Position numbers and translations under genes: made by a program
The notes under the pieces: generated by a model
Told to the model about the DNA's origin: nothing
Database searches by the model: none
What the model saw: only the letters and a program-made list of their open reading frames with translations
Shown here: piece after piece, positions 9,025 to 17,536 of the stretch
How the letters are laid out: every line of letters starts with the position of its first letter
Numbering within the stretch: position 1 is the stretch's first letter
Source: JACNKJ01 sp964344565
GTDB taxonomy: Bacteria > Krumholzibacteriota > Krumholzibacteriia > JACNKJ01
Direction: 5' to 3'
Assembly (NCBI GenBank): GCA_964344565.1
Contig: CAYFNT010000017.1
Coordinates: forward strand, 1-64,000
Length of the DNA stretch: 64,000 nucleotides

Positions 9025-9243
9025 ATGGAGTCAGGTAGGCCAATCGTCTACCCGATTCTTTGCGTGGCGTGGTCATATCCCGCCCCTGATCTCAGTGCAG
9101 CATTGCTCACAAGCGCCACCCATGCGCCCGCGCAGGTGAGCATGGGAATCTGCGCATTCCGGCGGGATGACACGAGTGCCGCAGCGCTGAGCTTTGGAAC
9201 TCTGAAGACAGTGTACGATTATGTCGTGCTGGCGAAGCTGTGA
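9025..9243 (+). pseudogene. Remnant of a beta-helix protein, C-terminal end only
   Basis: The open stretch reads DLSAALLTSATHAPAQVSMG and then ALSFGTLKTVY, matching in order the end of the helix proteins nearby (SPC.P..., MG, then the tail motif [ST][WF][GS]x[LV]Kx.[YF]). The tail is followed by seven or eight extra residues before the stop. No signal peptide or helix repeats remain upstream; bases 8766-9024 hold nothing else I can identify. It is most likely a decayed duplicate. Confidence 0.45.
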
Positions 9244-9276
9244 ATGGATGTCCGGCTGAAAGCTCTACCTAGCCAA

Positions 9277-9304
9277 GAAAAGGGCCCGCCAATCGGCGAG
9301 CCCT
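9277..9304 (-). terminator. Terminator downstream of tRNA-Lys
   Basis: Hairpin GGGCTCGCC / GGCGGGCCC on the minus strand with loop GATT, one mismatch, then TTTTCTT. It is about 20 bases past the 3' end of the tRNA. Confidence 0.65.
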
Positions 9305-9325
9305 TCTCACTGCGTGCTTTTTCGG

Positions 9326-9398
9326 TACGCCACCAGGGATTCGAACCCCGGACCGCCTGATTAAGAGTCAGATGCTCTGCCAGCTGAGCTAGTGGCGC
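9326..9398 (-). tRNA. tRNA-Lys (anticodon CTT)
   Basis: A 73-nt cloverleaf. The acceptor stem GCGCCAC / GTGGCGT contains one G.U pair. The D-arm is TAGCTCAGCTGGCAGAGC, the anticodon loop is CTCTTAA and the T-arm is GGGGTTCGAATCCC. CCA is not encoded. Confidence 0.93.
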
Positions 9399-9447
9399 AC
9401 AGGGCCTCAGATTAATCAGCCCTCTTACCTCTGTCAATAGACCCGCG

Positions 9448-9900
9448 CTAGAAGGGCAGGTCGTCGTCGTCCTCGAATCCGCCGCCGCCGGTCTTGGCCG
9501 CGCCGGTGGGTTCGGGACGCTCCTGGTTCATCTCCTGGCCGCCGAAATCGCCGCCGCCGGAGTCGCCCGCGCGGCCGAGCATGACCATCTGGTTCACGCG
9601 GATCTCGGTCATGTACTTCTTCTGACCGGTCTCCTTGTCCTCCCAGTTGCGCGTCTGCAGGGAGCCCTCCACGTAGAGCTGCTTGCCCTTCTTGCAGTAG
9701 CGCGCGAGGGTCTCGGCGGTCTTGCCGAAGAAGACCAGGCGGTGCCACTCGGTGTGATCGTCCCACTCGCCGTCGCGGTTCTTCCGCCGCTCGGTGGTCG
9801 CGATCGTGGCGTTGGCCACGGCCGTGCCGCTCTGGGCGTAGCGGAGTTCGGGATCGCGGCCGAGGTGTCCGACCAGAATGACCTTGTTGACGCCTGCCAT
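9448..9900 (-). CDS. ssb: Single-stranded DNA-binding protein
   Basis: A 150-residue SSB, the tetrameric OB-fold protein that coats single-stranded DNA in replication, repair and recombination. The OB domain covers about residues 1-110: NKVILVGHLGRDPELRYAQS, EWHRLVFFGKTAE and KGKQLYVEGSLQTRNW. A Gly-rich linker leads to the acidic tip DDDDLPF, which binds partner proteins. The start at 9900 (MAGVNKV) has GGGAGG 7 bases upstream; the longer open frame upstream is not supported. It lies between two tRNA genes on the same strand. Secure call. Confidence 0.96.
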   Translation of the reverse strand: MAGVNKVILVGHLGRDPELRYAQSGTAVANATIATTERRKNRDGEWDDHTEWHRLVFFGKTAETLARYCKKGKQLYVEGSLQTRNWEDKETGQKKYMTEIRVNQMVMLGRAGDSGGGDFGGQEMNQERPEPTGAAKTGGGGFEDDDDLPF

Positions 9901-10072
9901 GGAATCCTCCCGGTTTGTGTCCGCTCTCACCCGGCAATCGGGATGCCGAGACGCGCCCCGCGGCAAGTTCCCTCATGCCAAGGGATTAAACGGCTCGCCG
10001 CCGCGCGAGGCCCGGCGGGCCGTCGCTTTCATAGACGAAAAAGGGCGCCGGTTGTCAACCGAGGCCCTCAGG

Positions 10073-10146
10073 GGTGGGTGACGGGGCTCGAACCCGCGAC
10101 AACATGGACCACAACCATGGACTCTACCAGCTGAGCTACACCCACC
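10073..10146 (-). tRNA. tRNA-His (anticodon GTG)
   Basis: The cloverleaf has acceptor GTGGGTG / CACCCAC plus the extra G(-1):C73 pair typical of tRNA-His, D-arm TAGCTCAGCTGGTAGAG, anticodon loop TTGTGGT and T-arm CGGGTTCGAGCCCG. Confidence 0.94.
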
Positions 10147-10220
10147 ATGGTGCGGGCAAATGCCCAAGGGAACCGAATTTAGCAAGGGTTTCGGGGGGTG
10201 TCAAGGCGGCCCTCCAAGCT

Positions 10221-11168
10221 TCAGAGTTTCAGTTCCTTGACGACCCCGGCCGCCACCTCGGCATCGGTATAGACGAAAAAGTGGACCCCGGGAACTCCAT
10301 TATCGAGAAGCTCCCGGGCCTGGGCGAGGGCGTGGCCATGGCCGATCTCCTTGATTTGCTCAGAATTCTTGGCGGCCAGGACCTCTTCCACAAGGTGATC
10401 GGGAATGTTCACATGGAAGTTCCTCGGCAGCAGGGTCAACAGCGACTTGCGTGTGAGCACTTTCAGACCGGGAATGATGGGCACCTCGATGCCGGCCGCC
10501 CGGCACCGGTCCCGGAATTCGAAGAAGGCCGCGTTGTCGAAGAACATCTGAGTGATGATGTACTCGGCTCCCGCGTCGACCTTGCGCTTGAGCTTCTCGA
10601 TATCGTAGGCCTGGCTTGGCGCTTCGAAGTGCTTCTCGGGGTAGGCGGCCACGCCCACGCAGAAATTGGTGGGCACCACGCCGGACATGGAATGGAGATA
10701 CTCGCCGCGGTTCATGTTCATGATCTGATGGACCAGGTCCACGGCGTACTTGTTCCGAACTCCAGGACGGATTTCCTTCCAGTCGGTCTGGTCGCCACGG
10801 AGAGCCATCACGTTGTCGAGCTCGAGGAAAGACACCTCGATGAGCGCGTCCTCGGTCTCTTCCTTGGTAAAGCCCACGCAGAGGATATGGGGAACCGTCT
10901 CCACGTCGTAGCGGTGCTTGATGGCGGCGCAGAGGCCCAGGGTACCGGGACGCTTCCGCGTGATATGGCGGATGAAGTTCCCCTCCCCGCTCTCCTCGAA
11001 CCACGAGTCGGCCGCGTGATTGGTCACGTCGATGAACGCGGGGCGAAACGGCATCAGCATGTCGATGACCTCGTAAACCTCGCTGATGCTGGTACCGCGC
11101 TCGGGGGGCGTGAGCTCGAAACTGAAAAAGGGATCGCTGCGCTCCGCGAGGATTTGGGCTATTTTCAT
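10221..11168 (-). CDS. metF: Methylenetetrahydrofolate reductase
   Basis: 315 residues; makes 5-methyl-THF from 5,10-methylene-THF using a flavin and so supplies MetH. The barrel motifs are visible: FFSFELTPPERG, the FAD/folate segment NVMALRGDQ near residue 120, CVGVAAYPEKHFEAPS near 180, and the DAGAEYIITQMFFD strand. The start at 11168 (MKIAQIL) has GGAG upstream; an in-frame ATG 24 bases earlier lacks a better site. It is divergent from metH with 104 bases between them, so the pair probably shares a control region; I saw no SAM or cobalamin riboswitch there. Cytoplasmic. Confidence 0.95.
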   Translation of the reverse strand: MKIAQILAERSDPFFSFELTPPERGTSISEVYEVIDMLMPFRPAFIDVTNHAADSWFEESGEGNFIRHITRKRPGTLGLCAAIKHRYDVETVPHILCVGFTKEETEDALIEVSFLELDNVMALRGDQTDWKEIRPGVRNKYAVDLVHQIMNMNRGEYLHSMSGVVPTNFCVGVAAYPEKHFEAPSQAYDIEKLKRKVDAGAEYIITQMFFDNAAFFEFRDRCRAAGIEVPIIPGLKVLTRKSLLTLLPRNFHVNIPDHLVEEVLAAKNSEQIKEIGHGHALAQARELLDNGVPGVHFFVYTDAEVAAGVVKELKL

Positions 11169-11272
11169 CGTCTGTGCTCCACTATGGTACAATCGTTTCG
11201 GAATCGCGGGATCATAGCAATCCGCAGACCGCCGCGCATCCGTAAAAGTGCCTCGGTATCCCGGAGGAATGG

Positions 11273-14200
11273 ATGAAGTTCTTGGATCTGGTTCGCGAGA
11301 AGGTCCTCGTCCTGGACGGCGGCATGGGCACGGGCATCCAGTTCCGTCAGCCCGAGCCGGAGGATTGGGGCGGGCACGAGGGCATGAGCGAGTGGCTCAA
11401 TCTCACCCGACCCGATCTGATCGGCGACATCCATCGCAGCTTCCTCGAAATCGGTTGCGACGCGGTGGAGACCAACTCCTTCGGGGGCTTCCCGGTGGTC
11501 CTCGACGAGTACGGCCAGGGCGCCCGCGCCCAGGAACTGGCGGTGGCCGCGGCCCGTATCGCCAGGGAAGCGGCCGACGAGGCCTCATCCTCGGATCGGC
11601 CCCGCTTCGTCATCGGCTCCATTGGCCCGGGCACCAAGTTGCCCAGCCTGGGCCACATCTCCTTCCGCGATCTTCGAGACAGCTACGAACCCCTGGTCGA
11701 CGGTCTGGTGGAGGGCGCGGTGGACGCTCTCCTGGTCGAGACCTGCCAGGACATGCTCCAGTTGCGCGCCGCGGTGGAGGCCGTGCGCCGGGTGCTGGCC
11801 CGACGCCGCCTCGAACTGCCGATGGGTGTGCAGATCACCGTGGAATCCACGGGTTCGATGCTCCTGGGCACCGAGACCCATGCGGCCCTCAGCGCCATCT
11901 TGCCCCTGCGCCCCCACTGGATCGGCATGAACTGCGCCACGGGCCCGGAAGCCATGACCGACCACGTCCGCACCCTGTGTCGCCACGCGCCGGTGCCGGT
12001 CAGCGTGCTGCCCAACGCGGGACTCCCCCGAAATGTAGACGGTGAGATGGTCTACGACCTCTCTCCGGAACTCTTCGCCGACATCCTCACCGGATTCGTG
12101 GACGACTTCGGCGTGAACATCGTCGGTGGATGTTGCGGAACCGAGCCGCACCACCTGAAGGCCCTGATCGATCATCTCGAGGGACGCAGCCCGGCCCCTC
12201 GCGAACCGGTCCCCCTGCAAGCCCTTTCGAGCCTCTACCAGTCGGTGGATCTGGATCAGGAACCCCGTCCCCTGCTCATCGGCGAACGCACCAACGCCAA
12301 CGGTTCGAAACGCTTCCGCGAACTCCAGGGCGCCACCGACCTCGACGGCATGGTCGCCCTTGCCCGGGAGCAGCAGAACGAGGGAGCCCATCTGCTCGAC
12401 GTCTGCCTGGCATTCGTGGGACGCGACGAGGTCGCCGACATGGCGGCCCTCATGCCCCGCCTCAATACCGAAGTGCAAGTTCCGGTGATGATCGACTCCA
12501 CCGATCCGGCCGCCGTGGAAGCCGCTCTCGAGCGCCTGGGCGGACGCTGCATCGTGAACTCCATCAATCTCGAGGACGGAGAGGACCGGGCCCGCGAAAT
12601 CCTGGAACTCTGCCGCCGTTTCGGAGCCGCCGTGGTCGCCCTGTGTATCGATGAACATGGCATGGCCCTCAGCCCCGAGAAGAAGCTGGAGATCGCCGAG
12701 CGCCTGGTCGATCTGGCGGCCGAGTACGGGCTCAGCCCCCGGGACATGCTCTTCGACCCGCTCACCTTCACCTTGGGTAGCGGCGACCCGGAGTACCATG
12801 ACAGCGCCCTGGCCACTCTCGAGGGCCTGCGCCTCATCAAGCGAGAGATTCCCGGCGCCCGTACGCTCCTGGGCTTGAGCAACGTGAGCTTCGGACTGAA
12901 ACCCAAGGTGCGGAAGATCCTCAACAGCGTGTTCCTTCGGCGGGCCCTCGAGGCCGGTCTGGATGCGGCCATCCTTCATGCGGGGAAGATCCTGGGCGCC
13001 GACGAGATTCCCGCCGAGCTTCTAGACGCCTGCAAACGACTCATCGACAATGACCGCTCCCGAGGCGAACCGCTCGAGATCCTGCTGCAGTCCAAGGGCG
13101 TGGCCTCGGTGAGCGAGACCGCGGCCGACCTGCCCCCCGCCGAGCGCCTGCACCGGCGAATCGTGGCCGGCGACCGCAAGGGCCTGGAGGACGATCTCGA
13201 CGACGCCCTCGCCGAGCGCGAGCCTCTCGAAATCATCAACGAGATACTGCTCGGAGGCATGAAGGAGGTTGGCGATCTCTTTGGGGCCGGCAAGCTGCAA
13301 TTGCCTTTCGTCTTGAAGTCGGCCGAGACCATGAAGGCCGCGGTCCGGCATCTCGAGCCGCACATGGAGAAGAGCACTGCCTCATCCCGCGGCGAGTTCG
13401 TGGTGGCGACGGTGCAGGGCGACGTTCACGACATCGGCAAAAATCTCGTGGACATCATTCTCACCAACAACGGCTTCAAGGTGTACAACCTGGGCATCAA
13501 GGTTCCCGTGGATCAGATCATCGAAGCGGTCAGGCGTGACGCTCCCGACGCCGTGGGCATGAGCGGCCTGCTGGTGAAGTCGACGATCGTGATGAAGGAG
13601 AATCTCGAGGCCTTCAATCGTGCCGGCCTCGACCTGCCCGTCGTTCTCGGCGGTGCGGCGCTGACGCGGAAATACGTGGAGGCGGATCTTCGGCGGGTCT
13701 ACGGGGGTTCGGTGTACTACGCCCGAAACGCCTTCGACGGTCTGCAGTTGCTCGACCGTATCAGCGCGGGCGATCCTCCGCCCGCGGAGCCGCGCGACAC
13801 CGGCGAGGACGCCCAGGCGACGGCGAAACTCTCCGCAGAACCTGTCCGCGCAATCGAATTGCCCGAGACCATCCCTGCCCCCACGCCTCCGTTCTGGGGC
13901 ACCCGCGTGAGCGAGAACATCGATCTCGAAGCGGTGTGGCCTCTGCTGAATCGCAAGGCCCTGGTGAAGGGGCGCTGGGGTTACAAACGCGCAGGGCTAT
14001 CCGACGAGGAGTACGAAAAACTCGATCGGGAACAGATCGAACCCGCCCTGGCGACCCTGCGCGAGAGTTCTCTCGTCGGGGGCTGGCTCAATCCCGCTGC
14101 GATTCACGGGTGGTTCGCCTGCCGGCGCTCGGGTGACGCGATCGAGGTCTTCGAAAGACCTGAGGACAAGAATCCATGCTGGCGTCTGAGCTTTCCCCGT

Positions 14201-14659
14201 CAGGCAAAGCCCCCCTTCCGTTGCCTGGCCGACTGGTTCCGGGAGGATCGCGACCTGCTCGGCGTCATGGTGGTCACCATGGGCAGAGAGGCCAGCCGGC
14301 ACTGCGCGAAGCTCATGGAAGAGGATTCCTATCAGGAGTACCTGCACGCCCACGGTTTCGCCGTGGAAAGCGCCGAGGCCCTGGCGGAGCTGTGGCATGC
14401 CCGTCTGCGGGCCGAAATAGACATCGGCAGCGACGACGGAGCCGATCCGGCGGCTCTGATCCGGGGACAGTATCGAGGGCGACGCTTCAGCTACGGATAT
14501 CCGGCCTGCCCCGACCTGGAGCAGCAGGCCATCCTCGCCGAAATGCTCGACTGGTCGCGCATCGGCATTGAACTCACGGAGGGATTTCAGCTCGTCCCCG
14601 AGCAGAGCACCAGCGCGCTGGTCGTTCATCATCCGAAGGCGGAGTACATGTCGGTCTGA
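11273..14659 (+). CDS. metH: Cobalamin-dependent methionine synthase
   Basis: 1128 residues carrying all four modules. The homocysteine domain (about 1-300) has the zinc motif GGCCGTEPHHL. The pterin-binding barrel is about 310-590 (LLIGERTNANGSKRF). The cobalamin domain is about 630-850, with GDVHDIGKN supplying the base-off His. The reactivation domain is about 870-1128, with the SAM-binding block YGYPACPDLEQQ. It methylates homocysteine with 5-methyl-THF and reactivates itself with SAM. It is somewhat shorter than the E. coli enzyme (about 1227), mainly through a compact N-terminal domain. The GGAGG site is 5 bases before the ATG. It is divergent from metF. Confidence 0.97.
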   Translation: MKFLDLVREKVLVLDGGMGTGIQFRQPEPEDWGGHEGMSEWLNLTRPDLIGDIHRSFLEIGCDAVETNSFGGFPVVLDEYGQGARAQELAVAAARIAREAADEASSSDRPRFVIGSIGPGTKLPSLGHISFRDLRDSYEPLVDGLVEGAVDALLVETCQDMLQLRAAVEAVRRVLARRRLELPMGVQITVESTGSMLLGTETHAALSAILPLRPHWIGMNCATGPEAMTDHVRTLCRHAPVPVSVLPNAGLPRNVDGEMVYDLSPELFADILTGFVDDFGVNIVGGCCGTEPHHLKALIDHLEGRSPAPREPVPLQALSSLYQSVDLDQEPRPLLIGERTNANGSKRFRELQGATDLDGMVALAREQQNEGAHLLDVCLAFVGRDEVADMAALMPRLNTEVQVPVMIDSTDPAAVEAALERLGGRCIVNSINLEDGEDRAREILELCRRFGAAVVALCIDEHGMALSPEKKLEIAERLVDLAAEYGLSPRDMLFDPLTFTLGSGDPEYHDSALATLEGLRLIKREIPGARTLLGLSNVSFGLKPKVRKILNSVFLRRALEAGLDAAILHAGKILGADEIPAELLDACKRLIDNDRSRGEPLEILLQSKGVASVSETAADLPPAERLHRRIVAGDRKGLEDDLDDALAEREPLEIINEILLGGMKEVGDLFGAGKLQLPFVLKSAETMKAAVRHLEPHMEKSTASSRGEFVVATVQGDVHDIGKNLVDIILTNNGFKVYNLGIKVPVDQIIEAVRRDAPDAVGMSGLLVKSTIVMKENLEAFNRAGLDLPVVLGGAALTRKYVEADLRRVYGGSVYYARNAFDGLQLLDRISAGDPPPAEPRDTGEDAQATAKLSAEPVRAIELPETIPAPTPPFWGTRVSENIDLEAVWPLLNRKALVKGRWGYKRAGLSDEEYEKLDREQIEPALATLRESSLVGGWLNPAAIHGWFACRRSGDAIEVFERPEDKNPCWRLSFPRQAKPPFRCLADWFREDRDLLGVMVVTMGREASRHCAKLMEEDSYQEYLHAHGFAVESAEALAELWHARLRAEIDIGSDDGADPAALIRGQYRGRRFSYGYPACPDLEQQAILAEMLDWSRIGIELTEGFQLVPEQSTSALVVHHPKAEYMSV

Positions 14660-14719
14660 GATCGGCGATCGACGGTAATTTCTAACGATACATCCAATAG
14701 CGATTCACACGATAGAGGG

Positions 14720-14793
14720 CGCGCCCGGAAGGATTCGAACCTTCGACCTACGGCTTAGAAGGCCGTTGCTCTATCCGGCTGAGCTACGGGCGC
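14720..14793 (-). tRNA. tRNA-Arg (anticodon TCT)
   Basis: 74 nt. Acceptor GCGCCCG / CGGGCGC, D-arm TAGCTCAGCCGGATAGAG, anticodon loop CTTCTAA, T-arm AAGGTTCGAATCCTT. It is 20 bases from the next tRNA and probably cotranscribed with it. Confidence 0.94.
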
Positions 14794-14813
14794 TGGCGTT
14801 TCTGAATTCCAGG

Positions 14814-14887
14814 TCGGGGCGACTGGATTCGAACCAGCGACCCCCTGCTCCCAAAGCAGGTGCGCTACCAGCCTGCGCTACGCCCCG
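14814..14887 (-). tRNA. tRNA-Pro (anticodon TGG)
   Basis: 74 nt. Acceptor CGGGGCG / CGCCCCG, D-arm TAGCGCAGGCTGGTAGCG, anticodon loop TTTGGGA, T-arm CTGGTTCGAATCCAG, discriminator A. Confidence 0.95.
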
Positions 14888-14920
14888 ATAGGCGCACAAT
14901 AGGCAGCCGTCGGCGAACTG

Positions 14921-15511
14921 TCAACGAAGGGGAAGCAGGTCTGCCAGAGCCTGAAGTGCCCTAAACCGATGACTGAGCTGGTTTTTCTCGGCCTCGCCCA
15001 GTTCAGCCAGGGTCTTGCCGAGCTCCGGTATCAGGAAAATGGGATCGTAGCCGAAGCCGCCCTCGCCGCGGCGCACCTCGGTAATACGACCCTCCACGCG
15101 TCCCTCGGCGAAGACGCAGTCCTCGCCCGGGCCCTGGCAGAGGGCCATGACCGTGCGGAAGCGCGCCCCGCGTTCGGCCTCCGGCACGCCCGCCAGTTCG
15201 CGCAATGCCTTGGCAACGTTGGCGCGGGCATCCTGCTCGGGGCCGGCGTAGCGCGCGGCGTGATGTCCCGGGGCGCCGCCCAGGGCGTCGATCTCCAGGC
15301 CCGTGTCGTCAGCCAAGGCAGCGCAGCCGCAGAACTCGGCGGCCTCGCGGGCCTTCTTGGCGGCGTTGTATTCGAGGGTATCGCCATCCTCCACGGTCTC
15401 GGGCAGGTCGGCGGGAGGCGCTTCGATGCTCAGGGGCATGCCCAGCTGAGCGCAGATGGCGCTGATCTCTTCCACCTTGTGGGGATTCTTCGTGGCGATG
15501 ACGACCTTCAC
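14921..15511 (-). CDS. rdgB: Non-canonical purine NTP pyrophosphatase (RdgB/HAM1)
   Basis: 196 residues. It hydrolyses dITP, XTP and ITP to the monophosphate and cleans the nucleotide pool. Diagnostic motifs are VIATKNPHKVEEI at the N-terminus, the metal-site ADDTGLEIDALGGAPGHHAA near residues 67-87, EGRVEGRIT and GFGYDPIFLIPE near 150. Its ATG overlaps the end of rph by four bases, so the two are translationally coupled. It is the last gene of the smpB-to-rdgB run, and rph-rdgB is a common bacterial pair. Confidence 0.95.
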   Translation of the reverse strand: MKVVIATKNPHKVEEISAICAQLGMPLSIEAPPADLPETVEDGDTLEYNAAKKAREAAEFCGCAALADDTGLEIDALGGAPGHHAARYAGPEQDARANVAKALRELAGVPEAERGARFRTVMALCQGPGEDCVFAEGRVEGRITEVRRGEGGFGYDPIFLIPELGKTLAELGEAEKNQLSHRFRALQALADLLPLR

Positions 15512-16212
15512 AGCCCCAGGGCCTCCCGCTGAAGCCGCGCCAGTTCGGCGTTGCCACCTGCGGCCAGGTCGATGAGCGCGTCGAGTTCCTCGCGGCTGAA
15601 GGTCGACTCCTCGCCCGTGCCCTGCACCTCCACGAAGCCGCCCCGCTCATCCATGACCACGTTCATGTCCACGGCGGCAGCCGAGTCTTCGCGGTAGTCC
15701 AGGTCGAGCACCGCGTGCCCGTCCACCACGCCCACGCTCACGGCGCTCACCAGCCGCGTCATGGGGTGCTCCTTCAGCTTCAGCGAAGCCAGTGCGTCAT
15801 ACAGCGCCACCGCCGCGCCGGTGATGGACGCCGTGCGCGTGCCCCCGTCGGCCTCGATGACGTCGCAGTCCACGGTCACGGTGACGTCGGGCATGAGTTC
15901 CAGGCGCGTCACGGCCCGCAAACTCCGTCCGATGAGCCTCTGGATCTCCATGGTGCGCCCACCGGCGCCCCGGCGTTCGCGGTTGATTCGCTCGCTGCTG
16001 CTGGCGGGCAACATCGAGTATTCGCCGGTGACCCATCCCTTGCCCTCGCCCATCCAGCGGGGCGTCTCGTTCTTCACCGAGGCGGCGCAGAGCACGCGCG
16101 TCTTGCCGAAGCTCACCAGCACCGAGGCCGGCACGTTCTTCAGGAATCCCCGCTCGAAGGAAATGGCGCGCAGCTTGCCCGCCATGCGCCCGTCGTGACG
16201 CTGAATGGCCAT
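15508..16212 (-). CDS. rph: Ribonuclease PH
   Basis: 234 residues; a phosphorolytic 3'-5' exonuclease that trims tRNA 3' ends. The start at 16212 (MAIQRHDGR) is fixed by the TGATG overlap with murI. Family blocks are GFLKNVPASVLVSFGKTRVL, GWVTGEYSMLPASSSERI, the RRGAGGRTMEIQRLIGRSLR phosphate and hexamer-contact region near 75-95, DCDVIEADGGTRTASITGA, and DLDYREDSAAAVDMNVV. Length is normal for the family. Confidence 0.95.
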   Translation of the reverse strand: MAIQRHDGRMAGKLRAISFERGFLKNVPASVLVSFGKTRVLCAASVKNETPRWMGEGKGWVTGEYSMLPASSSERINRERRGAGGRTMEIQRLIGRSLRAVTRLELMPDVTVTVDCDVIEADGGTRTASITGAAVALYDALASLKLKEHPMTRLVSAVSVGVVDGHAVLDLDYREDSAAAVDMNVVMDERGGFVEVQGTGEESTFSREELDALIDLAAGGNAELARLQREALGL

Positions 16213-17021
16213 CAAGCCTCCTTGCCGTCGGCCAGCCGCAGGTCCGCGATGGGCTCGCCGAGAAAGAGTTCGCCCACCTGCCGGAAGCGCAGGGGCAGAT
16301 CGCTCACGAAGGCGGACAGACCGCCCTCCGCACCCTCCGGCGCGAGCAGATCGCGGGCTTCCAGTTCGCGGGCCACTTCCCGCGCGGTCTCCTCCGCCGA
16401 GTCCACCAGGCCCACGCCCTCGCCCATGACTTCGGCGAGCAGGGGTTTGAGCAGCGGATAGTGGGTGCAGCCCAGCACCAGGGTGTCCACACCGGCGGCC
16501 TTCAGCGGCGCCAGATACTCCTCGGCGGCGAGCTTCGTGGCGGCGTGGATCAGCCATCCCTCCTCGACCATGGGCACGAAGAGCGGACAGGCCTGCCCCT
16601 CCACCGAGAGCCCGGGACGGATCGATCGCAGGGCCGCCGTATAGGCGCCGCTGCCCACCGTGGCCGGCGTGCCGATGACTCCCACGATGCCGGTCCGGGT
16701 GGCCGCCGCCGCCGCCTTGGCCCCCGGTTCGATGACGCCGAGCACGGGCAGGTCGAGGCCGGCGCGCAGTTCGTCCAGGGCCACCGAGCTGGCCGTGTTG
16801 CAGGCCACCACCAACAGCTTCACGCCGCGCTCGATGAGAAAGTCGCTGTTCTGTTTCGCGAAGCGGCGCACGGTCTCGGCGCTCTTGCTGCCGTAGGGCA
16901 CGCGGGCCGTGTCGCCGAAGTAGAGGATCTTCTCCTTCGGCAAAATCCGACGCACCTCGCGCACCACGGTGAGTCCGCCCAGTCCCGAATCCCAAATGCC
17001 GATGGCCGCGTCGCGCATCAT
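16212..17021 (-). CDS. murI: Glutamate racemase
   Basis: 269 residues; makes D-glutamate for peptidoglycan by a cofactor-independent two-cysteine mechanism. The motifs seen are IWDSGLGGLTVVREV, FGDTARVPYGSKS, the first catalytic Cys in VVACNTASS (near residue 73) and the second in VLGCTHYPLL (near 185). It overlaps rph by one base and the upstream GerMN gene by four. Grouping a wall precursor enzyme with an amidase and a GerMN lipoprotein makes a wall-biology theme in the operon. Confidence 0.95.
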   Translation of the reverse strand: MMRDAAIGIWDSGLGGLTVVREVRRILPKEKILYFGDTARVPYGSKSAETVRRFAKQNSDFLIERGVKLLVVACNTASSVALDELRAGLDLPVLGVIEPGAKAAAAATRTGIVGVIGTPATVGSGAYTAALRSIRPGLSVEGQACPLFVPMVEEGWLIHAATKLAAEEYLAPLKAAGVDTLVLGCTHYPLLKPLLAEVMGEGVGLVDSAEETAREVARELEARDLLAPEGAEGGLSAFVSDLPLRFRQVGELFLGEPIADLRLADGKEA

Positions 17022-17536
17022 TCCTCCAGTGACAGCAATCCGCCGGTGTAGAGATGGCCGCCCAGGGATTCCCGCTGCTCCCCCGCCACGAGTATGCGCA
17101 TGCGCTTCAGTTCGGGAAAGTTCACCTTCAGGGTGCGGCGCAGGGCCGCCATGCTCACCCGCTCCTCCAGGCTGCCCGCCCGAGCGAGGCGCCGGGCCGT
17201 GGTCTGGCTGAAGTCCACGGTCACGGTGCCGTCGCTCTCCACGAAGACCTGCTCGATGCCGCAGCCGAGGGGATAGGCGCGTCCGTCGACCTCGCGGGGG
17301 CCATCCAGCATTGCGCGCAAGGTCGATTCGATCCTTGCTGCGGGATCCGCCTCAATCTCCAGGGCGCGAGCTTCCTCGCGCCAACGCAGATCTATAGATC
17401 CCTCCGCAAAGTAGAGGACGCGCACCTGATTGCCATAGCCTTCCCACACTTCGGGCAGGTCGGGAGGCGGCTCGGCCGCTTCGCGGGAGCAGGCGGCGAG
17501 AATGAGCAGCGGCAGCAGCCGCAACAGCTTCCTCAC
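17018..17536 (-). CDS. GerMN-domain lipoprotein
   Basis: 172 residues. The signal ends in a lipobox (LLPLLILAAC), so the protein is a lipoprotein. Residues 35-165 match the GerMN domain: VRVLYFAEG, LRAMLDGP, DGTVTVDFSQ and ALRRTLKVNFPELKRMRI. GerMN domains occur in spore-germination lipoproteins of Firmicutes and, in non-sporulating bacteria, often beside cell-wall amidases, as here. A role in regulating or binding the neighbouring amidase is inferred from context only. It overlaps both neighbours by four bases (ATGA-type). Confidence 0.82.
   Translation of the reverse strand: MRKLLRLLPLLILAACSREAAEPPPDLPEVWEGYGNQVRVLYFAEGSIDLRWREEARALEIEADPAARIESTLRAMLDGPREVDGRAYPLGCGIEQVFVESDGTVTVDFSQTTARRLARAGSLEERVSMAALRRTLKVNFPELKRMRILVAGEQRESLGGHLYTGGLLSLEE

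Noticed and set aside
8849..9076. Minus-strand 75-residue open frame in the intergenic stretch
   Set aside because: No ribosome site and no recognisable protein features; the opposite strand carries the beta-helix remnant.
11169..11272. SAM or cobalamin riboswitch between metF and metH
   Set aside because: The space is only 104 bases, and I see no B12 box or SAM aptamer pattern.
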